Source: Rhodeus uyekii (lineage: Eukaryota > Chordata > Actinopteri > Cypriniformes > Acheilognathidae). Taken from it: a DNA stretch of 64,000 nucleotides. The notes under the pieces were generated by a model. That model was not told the DNA's origin. It saw only the letters and a list, made by a program, of their open reading frames with translations, and did not search any database. Below are positions 1-11,102 of the stretch, piece by piece. How positions within the stretch are numbered: position 1 is the stretch's first letter; each line of letters begins with the position of its first letter. Location of the stretch: assembly GCA_037043235.1 (NCBI GenBank), contig JAWRVZ010000462.1, positions 182,934-246,933 of the forward strand. The letters are read 5' to 3'. Position numbers and translations under genes: made by a program.

Positions 1-87
1 CAGAATTTCAATTCTCTGTATGTATGTGCTGTATATATTGCAGAATTGACATTAAAGCTGACTTTGACTTGACTTTGACTTTGACTA
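1..87 (+). mobile_element. Probable 3' tail of a non-LTR retrotransposon
   Basis: This stretch does not match any array unit. It ends in GACATTAAAGCTGACTTTGA followed by slipped GACTT/GACTTT repeats, the kind of short tandem tail that ends many fish LINEs and their SINE partners (from memory, not searched). Only the last bases are in the window, so the family cannot be named. It abuts the array directly: from about position 88 the sequence is the back half of an array cassette (TTGTTTTTGTTCCGGTTC), the same tail variant seen again near 37600. Confidence 0.4.
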
Positions 88-117
88 TTGTTTTTGTTCC
101 GGTTCTTATTATTATTA
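88..117 (+). repeat. Truncated cassette tail at the left array edge
   Basis: The bases TTGTTTTTGTTCCGGTTC plus a TTATTATTATT run match the second half of the 55-bp cassette as it occurs at 37566-37683. The GGGGCC half is missing, so the array begins inside a cassette here, directly after the LINE-like tail. Confidence 0.6.
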
Positions 118-463
118 GGGGCCAAGCACCGAAGGTGCGGAGGCACCTATTGTAATTGTTCCGGTTCTTTATTATTATTATTCATCTTCTTCTTCTTCTT
201 CTTCTTCTTCTTCTTCCGCCATGGAAGTCTATGTAAGGCCATAGAACCGTTTGCGGGAAAATGATAAAATTTGGCACACTGATAGAGGACAAGCCATTCA
301 TTGACCATAGCAAATTTGAAGTCTCTAACTCAATGTCTCTAGCGCCACCAACTGTCCAAAGTTGAACTCACGTTTACGTAAATAACTCTTGAACCGTATG
401 TCCTAGAAACAAAATTCTTCCGTCCACTAATTCCTTGGCTCAAGACGATTCGATTGCACCCTA

Positions 464-471
464 TGACGTCA
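464..471. promoter_or_regulatory. CRE palindrome TGACGTCA (representative, one per unit)
   Basis: A perfect cAMP-response element, the consensus site of CREB/ATF factors, embedded in CCCTATGACGTCATTTTCC. Further examples are 2501-2508, 4334-4341 and 48399-48406. I found it in every one of the 37 units, including U31 where the bases around it differ. It is absent from the corresponding place in the decayed edge near 58710. Binding is not shown by sequence alone. Confidence 0.55.
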
Positions 472-781
472 TTTTCCGTCATGAATATTTTTCCGCCATT
501 TTGAATTATATGAAAAACCTACTTTTTCGAACTCCTCCTAGGCCGTTTGTCCGATTTTCACGAAAATTGAACCACATCATCTCCAGACAATGTGGACAAA
601 AAGTTATCCAAAGAAAGTTGATATGTCAAACCGTTTACGAATAACTGGCGAAAGAATCCGACGTAATGGTCGCAAAAATGAAATTTAGGCTTTATCTCCG
701 CAACGCATTAGCGTTTTCTGACCAAACTTGGTGTGTGTTATGTCAATCATGATCTGAGGCTACCTGCAGAGTTTTGGCGCT

Positions 782-795
782 GTGCCCCCTAGTGG
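782..795 (-). promoter_or_regulatory. CTCF-core-like site (representative, U1 first)
   Basis: Read on the minus strand this is CCACTAGGGGGCAC, matching the CTCF core CCACNAGGGGGC at every strongly constrained base. Similar sites follow at 1058-1071 (CCACAAGGGGGTGC, weaker) and 1503-1516 (CCACTAGGGGGCAG, full core match). All array copies I examined point the same way. It is a motif match only. Confidence 0.45.
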
Positions 796-1502
796 TCAGG
801 AGATATGAAAAAGTTAAATATTTGCTTATAACTTCTGAACGCTTTGGCCAAAAATAATAAAACTGGTCTCTTTAGATTCATTTCATCATGCCGAGTCGTG
901 CGATACCAAATTTTCCCATATCGGCCATTTTGAGCGTCGGCCATTTTGAATATTGTCATAAATTGCTATATTTAACAAAGATATTGACGTATCGTTACGA
1001 AACTCAATATGTGTCTTCGGCACCTAACCTTGATACGACTCAAAAAGTTTCGAGGCAGCACCCCCTTGTGGTCAAAAATTATAACCAAATTTACAAATAT
1101 GCTAATAACTTTTGAGTGCGTTAACCTATGGTAAAACAAATTATCTTTATACGTTCCTTGGGTCAAACCGAGAACACAGATACCAAATTTGTCATAGTCG
1201 GCCAAACTTCTTGTCCACCATGTTGTTTTTCTTTGAAAACCTACTTTTTCGAACTCCTCCCAGACCGTTTGTCCAATTTTCACCAAAATTAAACCACATT
1301 ATCTCCCGACCATCGTGACAAAAAGTTATCCAAAGAAAGTTGATATGTCAAACCGTTTACGAATAACTCGCGAAAGAATCCGACGTAATGGTCACAAAAA
1401 TGAAATTGAGGCTTTATCTCCGCGATGCATTAGCGTTTTCTGACCAAATAGGTGTGTGTTATGTCAAACATGGTCTGAGGCTACCTGCAGAGTTTTGGCG
1501 CT

Positions 1503-1516
1503 CTGCCCCCTAGTGG
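1503..1516 (-). promoter_or_regulatory. CTCF-core-like site (representative, U1 third)
   Basis: On the minus strand it reads CCACTAGGGGGCAG with TGA just before it, the best form of the motif in the array. Equivalent sites are at 3541-3554 (U2) and 4652-4665 (U3). Class A units have two of this strong type; B and C units have one. Confidence 0.45.
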
Positions 1517-2034
1517 TCAGGAGATATTAAAAAACTGACATTTTTTATTATAACTCCTGAACGCTTTGTCTAAAAATCATGAAACTGCTGTCTTTAGATC
1601 CAGTGGGTCATGCCGAGTCCTGTGATACCAAATTTTCCCATATCGGCCATTTTGAGCGTCTGCCATTTCAATTTTTCTTATAAGATGCTATGTTTAACAA
1701 ACACATGACTTTAGTGCTCTGTCAGCAATGGTTTACCCAATTGAAAGCAAACTTTGCATGTGTCAATGTCACCATACTCTCAATGTACCACATGAATTTA
1801 CACTACAATTTGGTTACAGCGCTGCCTCTTGGTTGAATGTGATAAACCATTAAATCGAAATACTAAAGACCGTATTGTTGATTTTTCAGCCATTTAGACT
1901 TAAGTCATATTGAAATGTCTTTAGATTCTTACTGCCGTTGGTCTGATGATGCCAGCCATGTCGGCATGACATTTAATGCCCTCCTTGCGCTTGGCCCCGT
2001 GATGGCTGCTAGCAGCTATATTTATTAGGGGCCA

Positions 2035-4063
2035 AGCACCGAAGGTGCGGAGGCACCTATTGTAATCGTTCTCGTTCTTATTATTATTATTAGGGGCCAA
2101 GCACCGAAGGTGCGGAGGCACCTATTGTAATCGTTCTCGTTCTTATTAGGGGCCAAGCACCGAAGGTGCGGAGGCACCTATTGTAATTGTTCCGGTTCTT
2201 TATTATTATTATTCATCTTCTTCTTCTTCTTCTTCTTCTTCTTCTTCTTCTTCCGCCATGGAAGTCTATGTAAGGCCATAGAACCGTTTGCGGGAAAATG
2301 ATAAAATTTGGCACACTGATAGAGGACAAGCCAATCATTGACCATAGCAAATTTGAAGTCTCTAACTCAATGTCTCTAGCGCCACCAACTGTCCAAAGTT
2401 GCACTCACGTTTACGTAAATAACTCTTGAACCGTATGTCCTAGAAACAAAATTCTTTCGTCCACTAATTCCTTGGCTCAAGCCGATTCGATTGCACCCTA
2501 TGACGTCATTTTCCGTCATGAAAATTTTCCCGCCATTTTGAATTTTACGAAAAACCTACTTTTTCGAACTCCTCCTAGGCCGTTTTTCCGATTTCAACGA
2601 AAATTGAACCACATCATCTCCAGACAATGTGGACAAAAAGTTATCCAAAGAAAGTTGATATGTCAAACCGTTTACGAATAACTCGCGAAAGAATCCGACG
2701 TAATGGTCGCAAAAATGAAATTGAGGCTTTATCTCCGCAACGCATTAGCGTTTTCTGACCAAACTAGGTGTGTGTTATGTCAATCATGATCTGAGGCTAC
2801 CTGCAGAGTTTTGGCGCTGTGCCCCCTAGTGGTCAGGAGATATGAAAAAGTAAAATATTTGCTTATAACTTCTGAACGCTTTGGCCAAAAATAATAAAAC
2901 TGGTCTCTTTAGATTCAGTGCATCATACCGAGTCGTGCAATACCAAATTTTCCCATATCGGCCATTTTGAGCGTCGGCCATTTTGAATATTGTCATAAAT
3001 TGCTATATTTAACAAAGATATTGGCGTATCGTTACGAAACTCAATATGTGTCTTCGGCACCTAACCTTGATACGACTCAAAAAGTTTCGAGGCAGCACCC
3101 CCTTGTGGTCAAAAATTATAACCAAATTTACAAATATGCTAATAACTTTTGAGTGCGTTAACCTATGGTAAAACAAATTATCTTTATACGTTCCTTGGGT
3201 CAAACCAAGAACACAGATACCAAATTTGTCATAGTCGGCCAAACTTCTTGTCCACCATGTTGTTTTTCTTTAAAAACCTACTTTTTCGAACTCCTCCCAG
3301 ACCGTTTGTCCATTTTTCACCAAAATTAAACCACATCATCTCCAGACCATCATGACAAAAAGTTATCCAAAGAAAGTTGATATGTCAAACCGTTTACGAA
3401 TAACTCGCGAAAGAATCCGACGTAATGGTCGCAAAAATGAAATTGAGGCTTTATCTCCGCAACGCATTAGCGTATTCTGACCAAACTTTCTGTGTGTCAT
3501 GTCAATCATGATCTGAGGCTACCTGCAGAGTTTTGGCGCTCTGCCCCCTAGTGGTCAGGAGATATAAAATACTGACATTTTTGATTATAACTCCTGAACG
3601 CTTTGTCCAAAAATCATGAAACTGCTGTCTTTAGATTCAGTGCATCATGCCGAGTCCTGCGATACCAAATTTTCCCATATCGGCCATTTTCAGCGTCAGC
3701 TATTTAGAATTTTGTCATGAAATGCTATGCTTAACAAACACATGACTTTAAAGCTGGATGTCAGCAATGCTTTACCCTATTGACACCAAACTTTGCATGT
3801 GTCATTGTCACCTCACTCTGGATAAACCACGTGATTTGACATATCAGTTTGGTTACAGCGCTGCCTGTTGGTCAAATGTGATAAACCTTTAAATCGAATT
3901 ACTAAAGACCGTATTGATGATTTTTCAGCCATTTAGACTGAAGTCATATTGAAATGTCTTTAGATGCTTCCTGCCGTTGGTCTGATGCTGCCAGCCATGT
4001 CGGCATGACATTTAATGCCTTCTTTGTGCTTGGCCCCGTCATGGCTGCTTGCAGCTATATTTA
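2035..4063 (+). repeat. Unit U2, class A with three leading cassettes
   Basis: A 2029-bp unit opened by three tandem cassettes (GGGGCC at 2038, 2093, 2149) and a (TTC)12 tract at 2218-2253. The CRE is at 2501-2508; CTCF-like sites are at 2819-2832, 3095-3108 and 3541-3554. Its end has GCTGCTTGCAGC rather than the GCTGCTAGCAGC of U1. An E-box CACGTG occurs near 3829. U6 is the matching copy at offset 7039. Confidence 0.9.
2038..2203 (+). repeat. Representative cassette cluster (3 of 31 cassettes)
   Basis: Each cassette is about 55 bp: GGGGCCAAGCACC, GAAGGTGCGGAGGCACC, TATTGT, a variable TAATCGTTCTCGTTC-like tail and a TTATT run. The core can fold two ways, GCACC-GAA-GGTGC or GGTGC-GGAG-GCACC, which exclude each other. 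All cassette starts: 118, 2038, 2093, 2149, 7076, 7132, 9067, 9132, 9188, 14100, 14165, 14224, 15785, 19188, 19253, 19312, 20873, 22776, 26182, 27743, 29283, 33839, 37566, 37628, 37684, 39568, 46566, 46622, 48014, 48070, 55831. The core was identical in all but 37684, where one loop base differs. Confidence 0.88.
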
Positions 4064-5556
4064 TTATTCTTCTTCTTCTTCTTCTTCCACCCAGAAGTCA
4101 ATGGCAGCCCATAGAACCGTATGCAGGAAAATGATGAAATTTGGCACACACATAGAGGACAGTCCAATCATTGACCACACCAATTTTGGAGTCTCTACCT
4201 CAATCCCTCTAGCGCCACCAACTGTCCAAAGTTACACTTACATTTATGCTAATAACTCTTGAACCATAAGGGCTAGAAACAAAATTCCTTTGTCCACTGA
4301 TTCCTTGGGTCAAGCCGATTCGATTGCACCCTATGACGTCATTTTCCGTCATGAAAATTTTTCCGCAATTTTGAGTTTTATGAAAAACCTACTTTGTCGA
4401 ACTCCTCCTAGGCCGTTTGTCCGATTCTCACAAAAAATGAACCACATCATCTCCAGACTATGGAGACAAAAAGTTATGGAAATCAAGTTGATTGGTCATT
4501 CCGTTTTTGATAAACTTGCGAAAGAGTTCGACGAATTTGCCGCAAAAATGAACTTGAGGCTATATCTCCGCAACGCATTTGCATATTCAGACCAAAATTG
4601 GTGTGTGTCATAGTAGTCATAATCTGAGGCTACCTGCAGAGTTTTGGTGCACTGCCCCCTAGTGGTCAGGAGATATAAAAAATTGACTTTTTTGCTTATA
4701 ACTTCTGAACACTTTGGTCAAAAATCATAAAACTGGTCTCTTTAGATTCAGGGCATCATGCTGAGTCGTCCGATACCAAATTTTCTTATATCGGCCATTT
4801 TGGGCGTTGGCCATTTTGAAATTTGTCGTAAAATGCTATATTTTACAAACGCATTGGCGTATCATTACGAAACTCAGTATGTGTCTTTGGGACCTTGATT
4901 TGAACCTACACCAAAAGTTTCGGGGCAGCGCCACCTTGTGGTCAAAAGTTATAACACAATTTCCAAAAATGCTAATAACTTTTGATTACATTAAGCTATT
5001 TTAAAACAAATGATCTTAATATGTTCCTTGGGTCACACCGAGAACACAGATACCAAATTTGACATAGTTTGCCTAAATTTCATATCCGCCATGTTGTTTC
5101 ATTCAAAAACCTACTTTTTCAAACTCCTCCCAGACCGTTTGTCCGATTTTCACCAAAATCGAATCGTATCATCTTCAGACTGTGCTGACAAAAAGTTATG
5201 GATTTCGTGTCGATAGACAAAACCGTTTTCGTATACCGCAATTACAAATTTGAGGTAGTGATGACAAAATGACTTTAATGCTTTAAGTCAGTAATGTTTT
5301 GTCCAAATAACACCAAACTTTGCAGATTTCATTGTCACATTACTCGGACCCAATTCTAACAATTTGGACACAGCGCCAACTATTGGTCCAAAGCGCTAAA
5401 CTTTTCATTCAAATTACAGTGTCTGTATTAATGATTTTTCAGCCATTTAGCCTAAAATCATATTAAAATGCATTTAGTTGTTGATTACTTCAATTGCTCT
5501 TATGCTGCCGGCCACGTCAATGCCCTGTTTGTGCTTGGCCCCGTCATTGCTGCTTG
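4064..5556 (+). repeat. Unit U3, class B
   Basis: A 1493-bp unit without a cassette: the TTATT run goes straight into TTC repeats and the B head (CACCCAGAAGTCAATGG). The CRE is at 4334-4341; CTCF-like sites are at 4652-4665 and 4928-4941. The second module switches after about 5200 to the B-specific TATACCGCAATTAC block. The end is clipped: after GCTGCTTG the sequence jumps to TTCTTATT, so GCAGCTATATTTA and any following cassette front are gone. U7 is the duplicate at offset 7039. Confidence 0.9.
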
Positions 5557-7075
5557 TTCTTATTATTATTATTCTTCCGCTTCTTCTTCTTCTTCCACCC
5601 AGAAGTCAATGGCAGCCCATAGAACCGTATGCAGGAAAATGATGAAATTTGGCACACACATAGAGGACAGTCCAATCATTGACCACACCAATTTTGGAGT
5701 CTCTACCTCAATCCCTCTAGCGCCACCAACTGTCCAAAGTTACACTTACATTTATGCTAATAACTCTTGAACCATAAGGGCTAGAAACAAAATTCCTTTG
5801 TCCACTGATTCCTTGGCTCAAGCCGATTCGATTGCACCCTATGACGTCATTTTCCGTCATAAAATTTTTTCCGCAATTTTGAGTTTTATGAAAAACCTAC
5901 TTTGTCAAACTCCTCCTAGGCCGTTTGTCCGATTCTCACAAAAATTGAACCACTTCATCTCCAGACTATGTAGACAAAAAGTTATGGAAATCAAGTTGAT
6001 TGGTCATTCCGTTTTTGATAAACTTGCGAAAGAGTTCGACGAATTTGCCGCAAAAATGAACTTGAGGCTATATCTCCGCAACGCATTTGCATATTCAGAC
6101 CAAAATTGGTGTGTGTCATAGTAGTCATAATCTGAGGCTACCTGCAGAGTTTTGGCGCACTGCCCCCTAGTGGTCAGGAGATATAAAAAATTGACTTTTT
6201 TGCTTATAACTTCTGAACACTTTGGTCAAAAATCATAAAACTGGTCTCTTTAGATTCAGGGCATCATGCTGAGTCGTGGGATACCAAATTTTCTTATATC
6301 GGCCATTTTGGGCGTCGGCCATTTTGAAATTTGTCGTAAAATGCTATATTTTACAAACGCATTGGCGTATCATTACGAAACTCAGTATGTGTCTTTGGGA
6401 CCTTGATTTGAACCTACACCAAAAGTTTCGGGGCAGCGCCACCTTGTGGTCAAAAGTTATAACACAATTTCCTAAAATGCTAATAACTTTTGATTACATT
6501 AAGCTATTTTAAAACAAATGATCTTAATATGTTCCTTGGGTCACACCGAGAACACAGATACCAAATTTGACATAGTTTGCCTAAATTTCATATCCGCCAT
6601 GTTGTTTCATTCAAAAACCTACTTTTTCAAACTCCTCCTAGACCGTTTGTCCGATTTTCACCAAAATCGAATCGTATCATCTTCAGACTGTGCTGACAAA
6701 AAGTTATGGATTTCGTGTCGATAGACAAAACCGTTTTCGTATACCGCAATTACAAATTTGAGGTAATGATGACAAAATCACTTTAATGCTTTAAGTCAGT
6801 AATGTTTTGTCCAAATAACACCAAACTTTGCAGATTTCATTGTCACATTACTCTGACCCAATTATAACAATTTGGACACAGCGCCAACTATTGGTCCAAA
6901 GCGCTAAACTCTCATTCAAATTACAGTGTCTGTATTAATGATTTTTCAGCCATTTAGCCTAAAATCATATTAAAATGCATTTAGTTGTTGATTACTTCAA
7001 TTGCTCTTATGCTGCCGGCCACGTCAATGCCCTGTTTGTGCTTGGCCCCGTCATTGCTGCTTGCAGCTATATTTA
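5557..7075 (+). repeat. Unit U4, class B
   Basis: A 1519-bp unit close to U3 but with its own marks: CATAAAATTTTTTCC after the CRE, and CACTTCATCTCC where others have CACATCATC. Its TTC tract is interrupted (TTCTTCCGCTTC). It ends cleanly in TATATTTA and runs directly into the GGGGCC of U5, so the 12-bp junction hairpin is complete. Confidence 0.9.
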
Positions 7076-9063
7076 GGGGCCAAGCACCGAAGGTGCGGAG
7101 GCACCTATTGTAATCGTTCTCGTTCTTATTAGGGGCCAAGCACCGAAGGTGCGGAGGCACCTATTGTAATTGTTCCGGTTCTTTAATATTATTATTCATC
7201 TTCTTCTTCTTCTTCTTCTTCTTCTTCTTCTTCTTCTTCTTCTTCTTCTTCTTCCGCCATGGAAGTCTATGTAAGGCCATAGAACCGTTTGCGGGAAAAT
7301 GATAAAATTTGGCACACTGATAGAGGACAAGCCATTCATTGACCATAGCAAATTTGAAGTCTCTAACTCAATGTCTCTAGCGCCACCAACTGTCCAAAGT
7401 TGAACTCACGTTTACATAAATAACTTTTGAACCGTATGTCCTAGAAACAAAATTCTTCCGTCCACTAATTCCTTGGCTCAAGACGATTCGATTGCACCCT
7501 ATGACGTCATTTTCCGTCATGAATATTTTTCCGCCATTTTGAATTATATGAAAAACCTACTTTTTCGAACTCCTCCTAGGCCGTTTGTCCGATTTTCACG
7601 AAAATTGAACCACATCATCTCCAGACAATGTGGACAAAAAGTTATCCAAAGAAAGTTGATATGTCAAACCGTTTACGAATAACTGGCGAAAGAATCCGAC
7701 GTAATGGTCGCAAAAATGAAATTTAGGCTTTATCTCCGCAACGCATTAGCGTTTTCTGACCAAACTTGGTGTGTGTTATGTCAATCATGATCTGAGGCTA
7801 CCTGCAGAGTTTTGGCGCTGTGCCCCCTAGTGGTCAGGAGATATGAAAAAGTTAAATATTTGCTTATAACTTCTGAACGCTTTGGCCAAAAATAATAAAA
7901 CTGGTCTCTTTAGATTCATTTCATCATGCCGAGTCGTGCGATACCAAATTTTCCCATATCGGCCATTTTGAGCGTCGGCCATTTTGAATATTGTCATAAA
8001 TTGCTATATTTAACAAAGATATTGACGTATCGTTACGAAACTCAATATGTGTCTTCGGCACCTAACCTTGATACGACTCAAAAAGTTTCGAGGCAGCACC
8101 CCCTTGTGGTCAAAAATTATAACCAAATTTACAAATATGCTAATAACTTTTGAGTGCGTTAACCTATGGTAAAACAAATTATCTTTATACGTTCCTTGGG
8201 TCAAACCGAGAACACAGATACCAAATTTGTCATAGTCGGCCAAACTTCTTGTCCACCATGTTGTTTTTCTTTGAAAACCTACTTTTTCGAACTCCTCCCA
8301 GACCGTTTGTCCAATTTTCACCAAAATTAAACCACATTATCTCCCGACCATCGTGACAAAAAGTTATCCAAAGAAAGTTGATATGTCAAACCGTTTACGA
8401 ATAACTCGCGAAAGAATCCGACGTAATGGTCACAAAAATGAAATTGAGGCTTTATCTCCGCGATGCATTAGCGTTTTCTGACCAAACTAGGTGTGTGTTA
8501 TGTCAAACATGGTCTGAGGCTACCTGCAGAGTTTTGGCGCTCTGCCCCCTAGTGGTCAGGAGATATTAAAAAACTGACATTTTTTATTATAACTCCTGAA
8601 CGCTTTGTCTAAAAATCATGAAACTGCTGTCTTTAGATCCAGTGGGTCATGCCGAGTCCTGTGATACCAAATTTTCCCATATCGGCCATTTTGAGCGTCT
8701 GCCATTTCAATTTTTCTTATAAGATGCTATGTTTAACAAACACATGACTTTAGTGCTCTGTCAGCAATGGTTTACCCAATTGAAAGCAAACTTTGCATGT
8801 GTCAATGTCACCATACTCTCAATGTACCACATGAATTTACACTACAATTTGGTTACAGCGCTGCCTCTTGGTTGAATGTGATAAACCATTAAATCGAAAT
8901 ACTAAAGACCGTATTGTTGATTTTTCAGCCATTTAGACTTAAGTCATATTGAAATGTCTTTAGATTCTTACTGCCGTTGGTCTGATGATGCCAGCCATGT
9001 CGGCATGACATTTAATGCCCTCCTTGCGCTTGGCCCCGTGATGGCTGCTAGCAGCTATATTTA
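7076..9063 (+). repeat. Unit U5, class A, two cassettes, longest TTC tract
   Basis: A 1988-bp unit with cassettes at 7076 and 7132. Its (TTC)18 tract at 7201-7254 is the longest pure GAA/TTC run in the window. It duplicates U1: the few differences seen include TTTACATAAATAACTTTTG near 7410 (U1 has GTAAATAACTCTTG) and one extra base near 8486 that moves the offset from 7038 to 7039. Confidence 0.9.
7201..7254 (+). repeat. (TTC)18 microsatellite
   Basis: The longest pure TTC run (GAA on the other strand), in the head of U5. The same position has 10 repeats in U1, 12 in U2 and U6, and 9 in U10, U13, U14 and U25. Length differs between otherwise near-identical units, so it changes faster than the unit body. 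Long GAA/TTC runs can form triplex DNA. Confidence 0.9.
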
Positions 9064-11102
9064 TTAGGGGCCAAGCACCGAAGGTGCGGAGGCACCTATT
9101 GTAATCGTTCTCGTTCTTATTATTATTATTAGGGGCCAAGCACCGAAGGTGCGGAGGCACCTATTGTAATCGTTCTCGTTCTTATTAGGGGCCAAGCACC
9201 GAAGGTGCGGAGGCACCTATTGTAATTGTTCCGGTTCTTTATTATTATTATTCATCTTCTTCTTCTTCTTCTTCTTCTTCTTCTTCTTCTTCCGCCATGG
9301 AAGTCTATGTAAGGCCATAGAACCGTTTGCGGGAAAATGATAAAATTTGGCACACTGATAGAGGACAAGCCAATCATTGACCATAGCAAATTTGAAGTCT
9401 CTAACTCAATGTCTCTAGCGCCACCAACTGTCCAAAGTTGCACTCACGTTTACGTAAATAACTCTTGAACCGTATGTCCTAGAAACAAAATTCTTTCGTC
9501 CACTAATTCCTTGGCTCAAGCCGATTCGATTGCACCCTATGACGTCATTTTCCGTCATGAAAATTTTCCCGCCATTTTGAATTTTACGAAAAACCTACTT
9601 TTTCGAACTCCTCCTAGGCCGTTTTTCCGATTTCAACGAAAATTGAACCACATCATCTCCAGACAATGTGGACAAAAAGTTATCCAAAGAAAGTTGATAT
9701 GTCAAACCGTTTACGAATAACTCGCGAAAGAATCCGACGTAATGGTCGCAAAAATGAAATTGAGGCTTTATCTCCGCAACGCATTAGCGTTTTCTGACCA
9801 AACTAGGTGTGTGTTATGTCAATCATGATCTGAGGCTACCTGCAGAGTTTTGGCGCTGTGCCCCCTAGTGGTCAGGAGATATGAAAAAGTAAAATATTTG
9901 CTTATAACTTCTGAACGCTTTGGCCAAAAATAATAAAACTGGTCTCTTTAGATTCAGTGCATCATACCGAGTCGTGCAATACCAAATTTTCCCATATCGG
10001 CCATTTTGAGCGTCGGCCATTTTGAATATTGTCATAAATTGCTATATTTAACAAAGATATTGGCGTATCGTTACGAAACTCAATATGTGTCTTCGGCACC
10101 TAACCTTGATACGACTCAAAAAGTTTCGAGGCAGCACCCCCTTGTGGTCAAAAATTATAACCAAATTTACAAATATGCTAATAACTTTTGAGTGCGTTAA
10201 CCTATGGTAAAACAAATTATCTTTATACGTTCCTTGGGTCAAACCAAGAACACAGATACCAAATTTGTCATAGTCGGCCAAACTTCTTGTCCACCATGTT
10301 GTTTTTCTTTAAAAACCTACTTTTTCGAACTCCTCCCAGACCGTTTGTCCATTTTTCACCAAAATTAAACCACATCATCTCCAGACCATCATGACAAAAA
10401 GTTATCCAAAGAAAGTTGATATGTCAAACCGTTTACGAATAACTCGCGAAAGAATCCGACGTAATGGTCGCAAAAATGAAATTGAGGCTTTATCTCCGCA
10501 ACGCATTAGCGTATTCTGACCAAACTTTCTGTGTGTCATGTCAATCATGATCTGAGGCTACCTGCAGAGTTTTGGCGCTCTGCCCCCTAGTGGTCAGGAG
10601 ATATAAAATACTGACATTTTTGATTATAACTCCTGAACGCTTTGTCCAAAAATCATGAAACTGCTGTCTTTAGATTCAGTGCATCATGCCGAGTCCTGCG
10701 ATACCAAATTTTCCCATATCGGCCATTTTCAGCGTCAGCTATTTAGAATTTTGTCATGAAATGCTATGCTTAACAAACACATGACTTTAAAGCTGGATGT
10801 CAGCAATGCTTTACCCTATTGACACCAAACTTTGCATGTGTCATTGTCACCTCACTCTGGATAAACCACGTGATTTGACATATCAGTTTGGTTACAGCGC
10901 TGCCTGTTGGTCAAATGTGATAAACCTTTAAATCGAATTACTAAAGACCGTATTGATGATTTTTCAGCCATTTAGACTGAAGTCATATTGAAATGTCTTT
11001 AGATGCTTCCTGCCGTTGGTCTGATGCTGCCAGCCATGTCGGCATGACATTTAATGCCTTCTTTGTGCTTGGCCCCGTCATGGCTGCTTGCAGCTATATT
11101 TA
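9064..11102 (+). repeat. Unit U6, class A with three cassettes
   Basis: A 2039-bp copy of U2, including the same three-cassette cluster (9067, 9132, 9188) and (TTC)12 at 9257-9292. The spacing between the first two cassettes is longer than in U2 by TTATT repeats only. The internal offset to U2 stays at 7039 throughout, so no other indel was seen. Confidence 0.9.

Larger units (their letters stand above)
118..2034 (+). repeat. Unit U1, class A
   Basis: A 1917-bp unit with one cassette (GGGGCC at 118) and a (TTC)10 tract at 187-216. The CRE palindrome is at 464-471. The two internal 0.72-kb modules can be lined up from 514 and 1236. CTCF-core-like sites on the minus strand lie at 782-795, 1058-1071 and 1503-1516. 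It ends with the perfect palindrome GCTGCTAGCAGC. U5 is its near-identical partner at an offset of 7014 before and 7038 after the TTC tract; the 24-bp step is eight extra TTC repeats in U5. Confidence 0.9.

Noticed and set aside
1950..1975. p53-like site around GCCAGCCATGTCGGCATGAC
   Set aside because: The two half-sites break the RRRCWWGYYY pattern at required positions; it is better explained as a short inverted repeat (GTCGGCATGAC area).
2213..2404. Minus-strand frame ending in a poly-arginine run, and similar poly-K/poly-N frames
   Set aside because: The runs come from the GAA/TTC and TTA microsatellites read in different frames; length follows repeat number.
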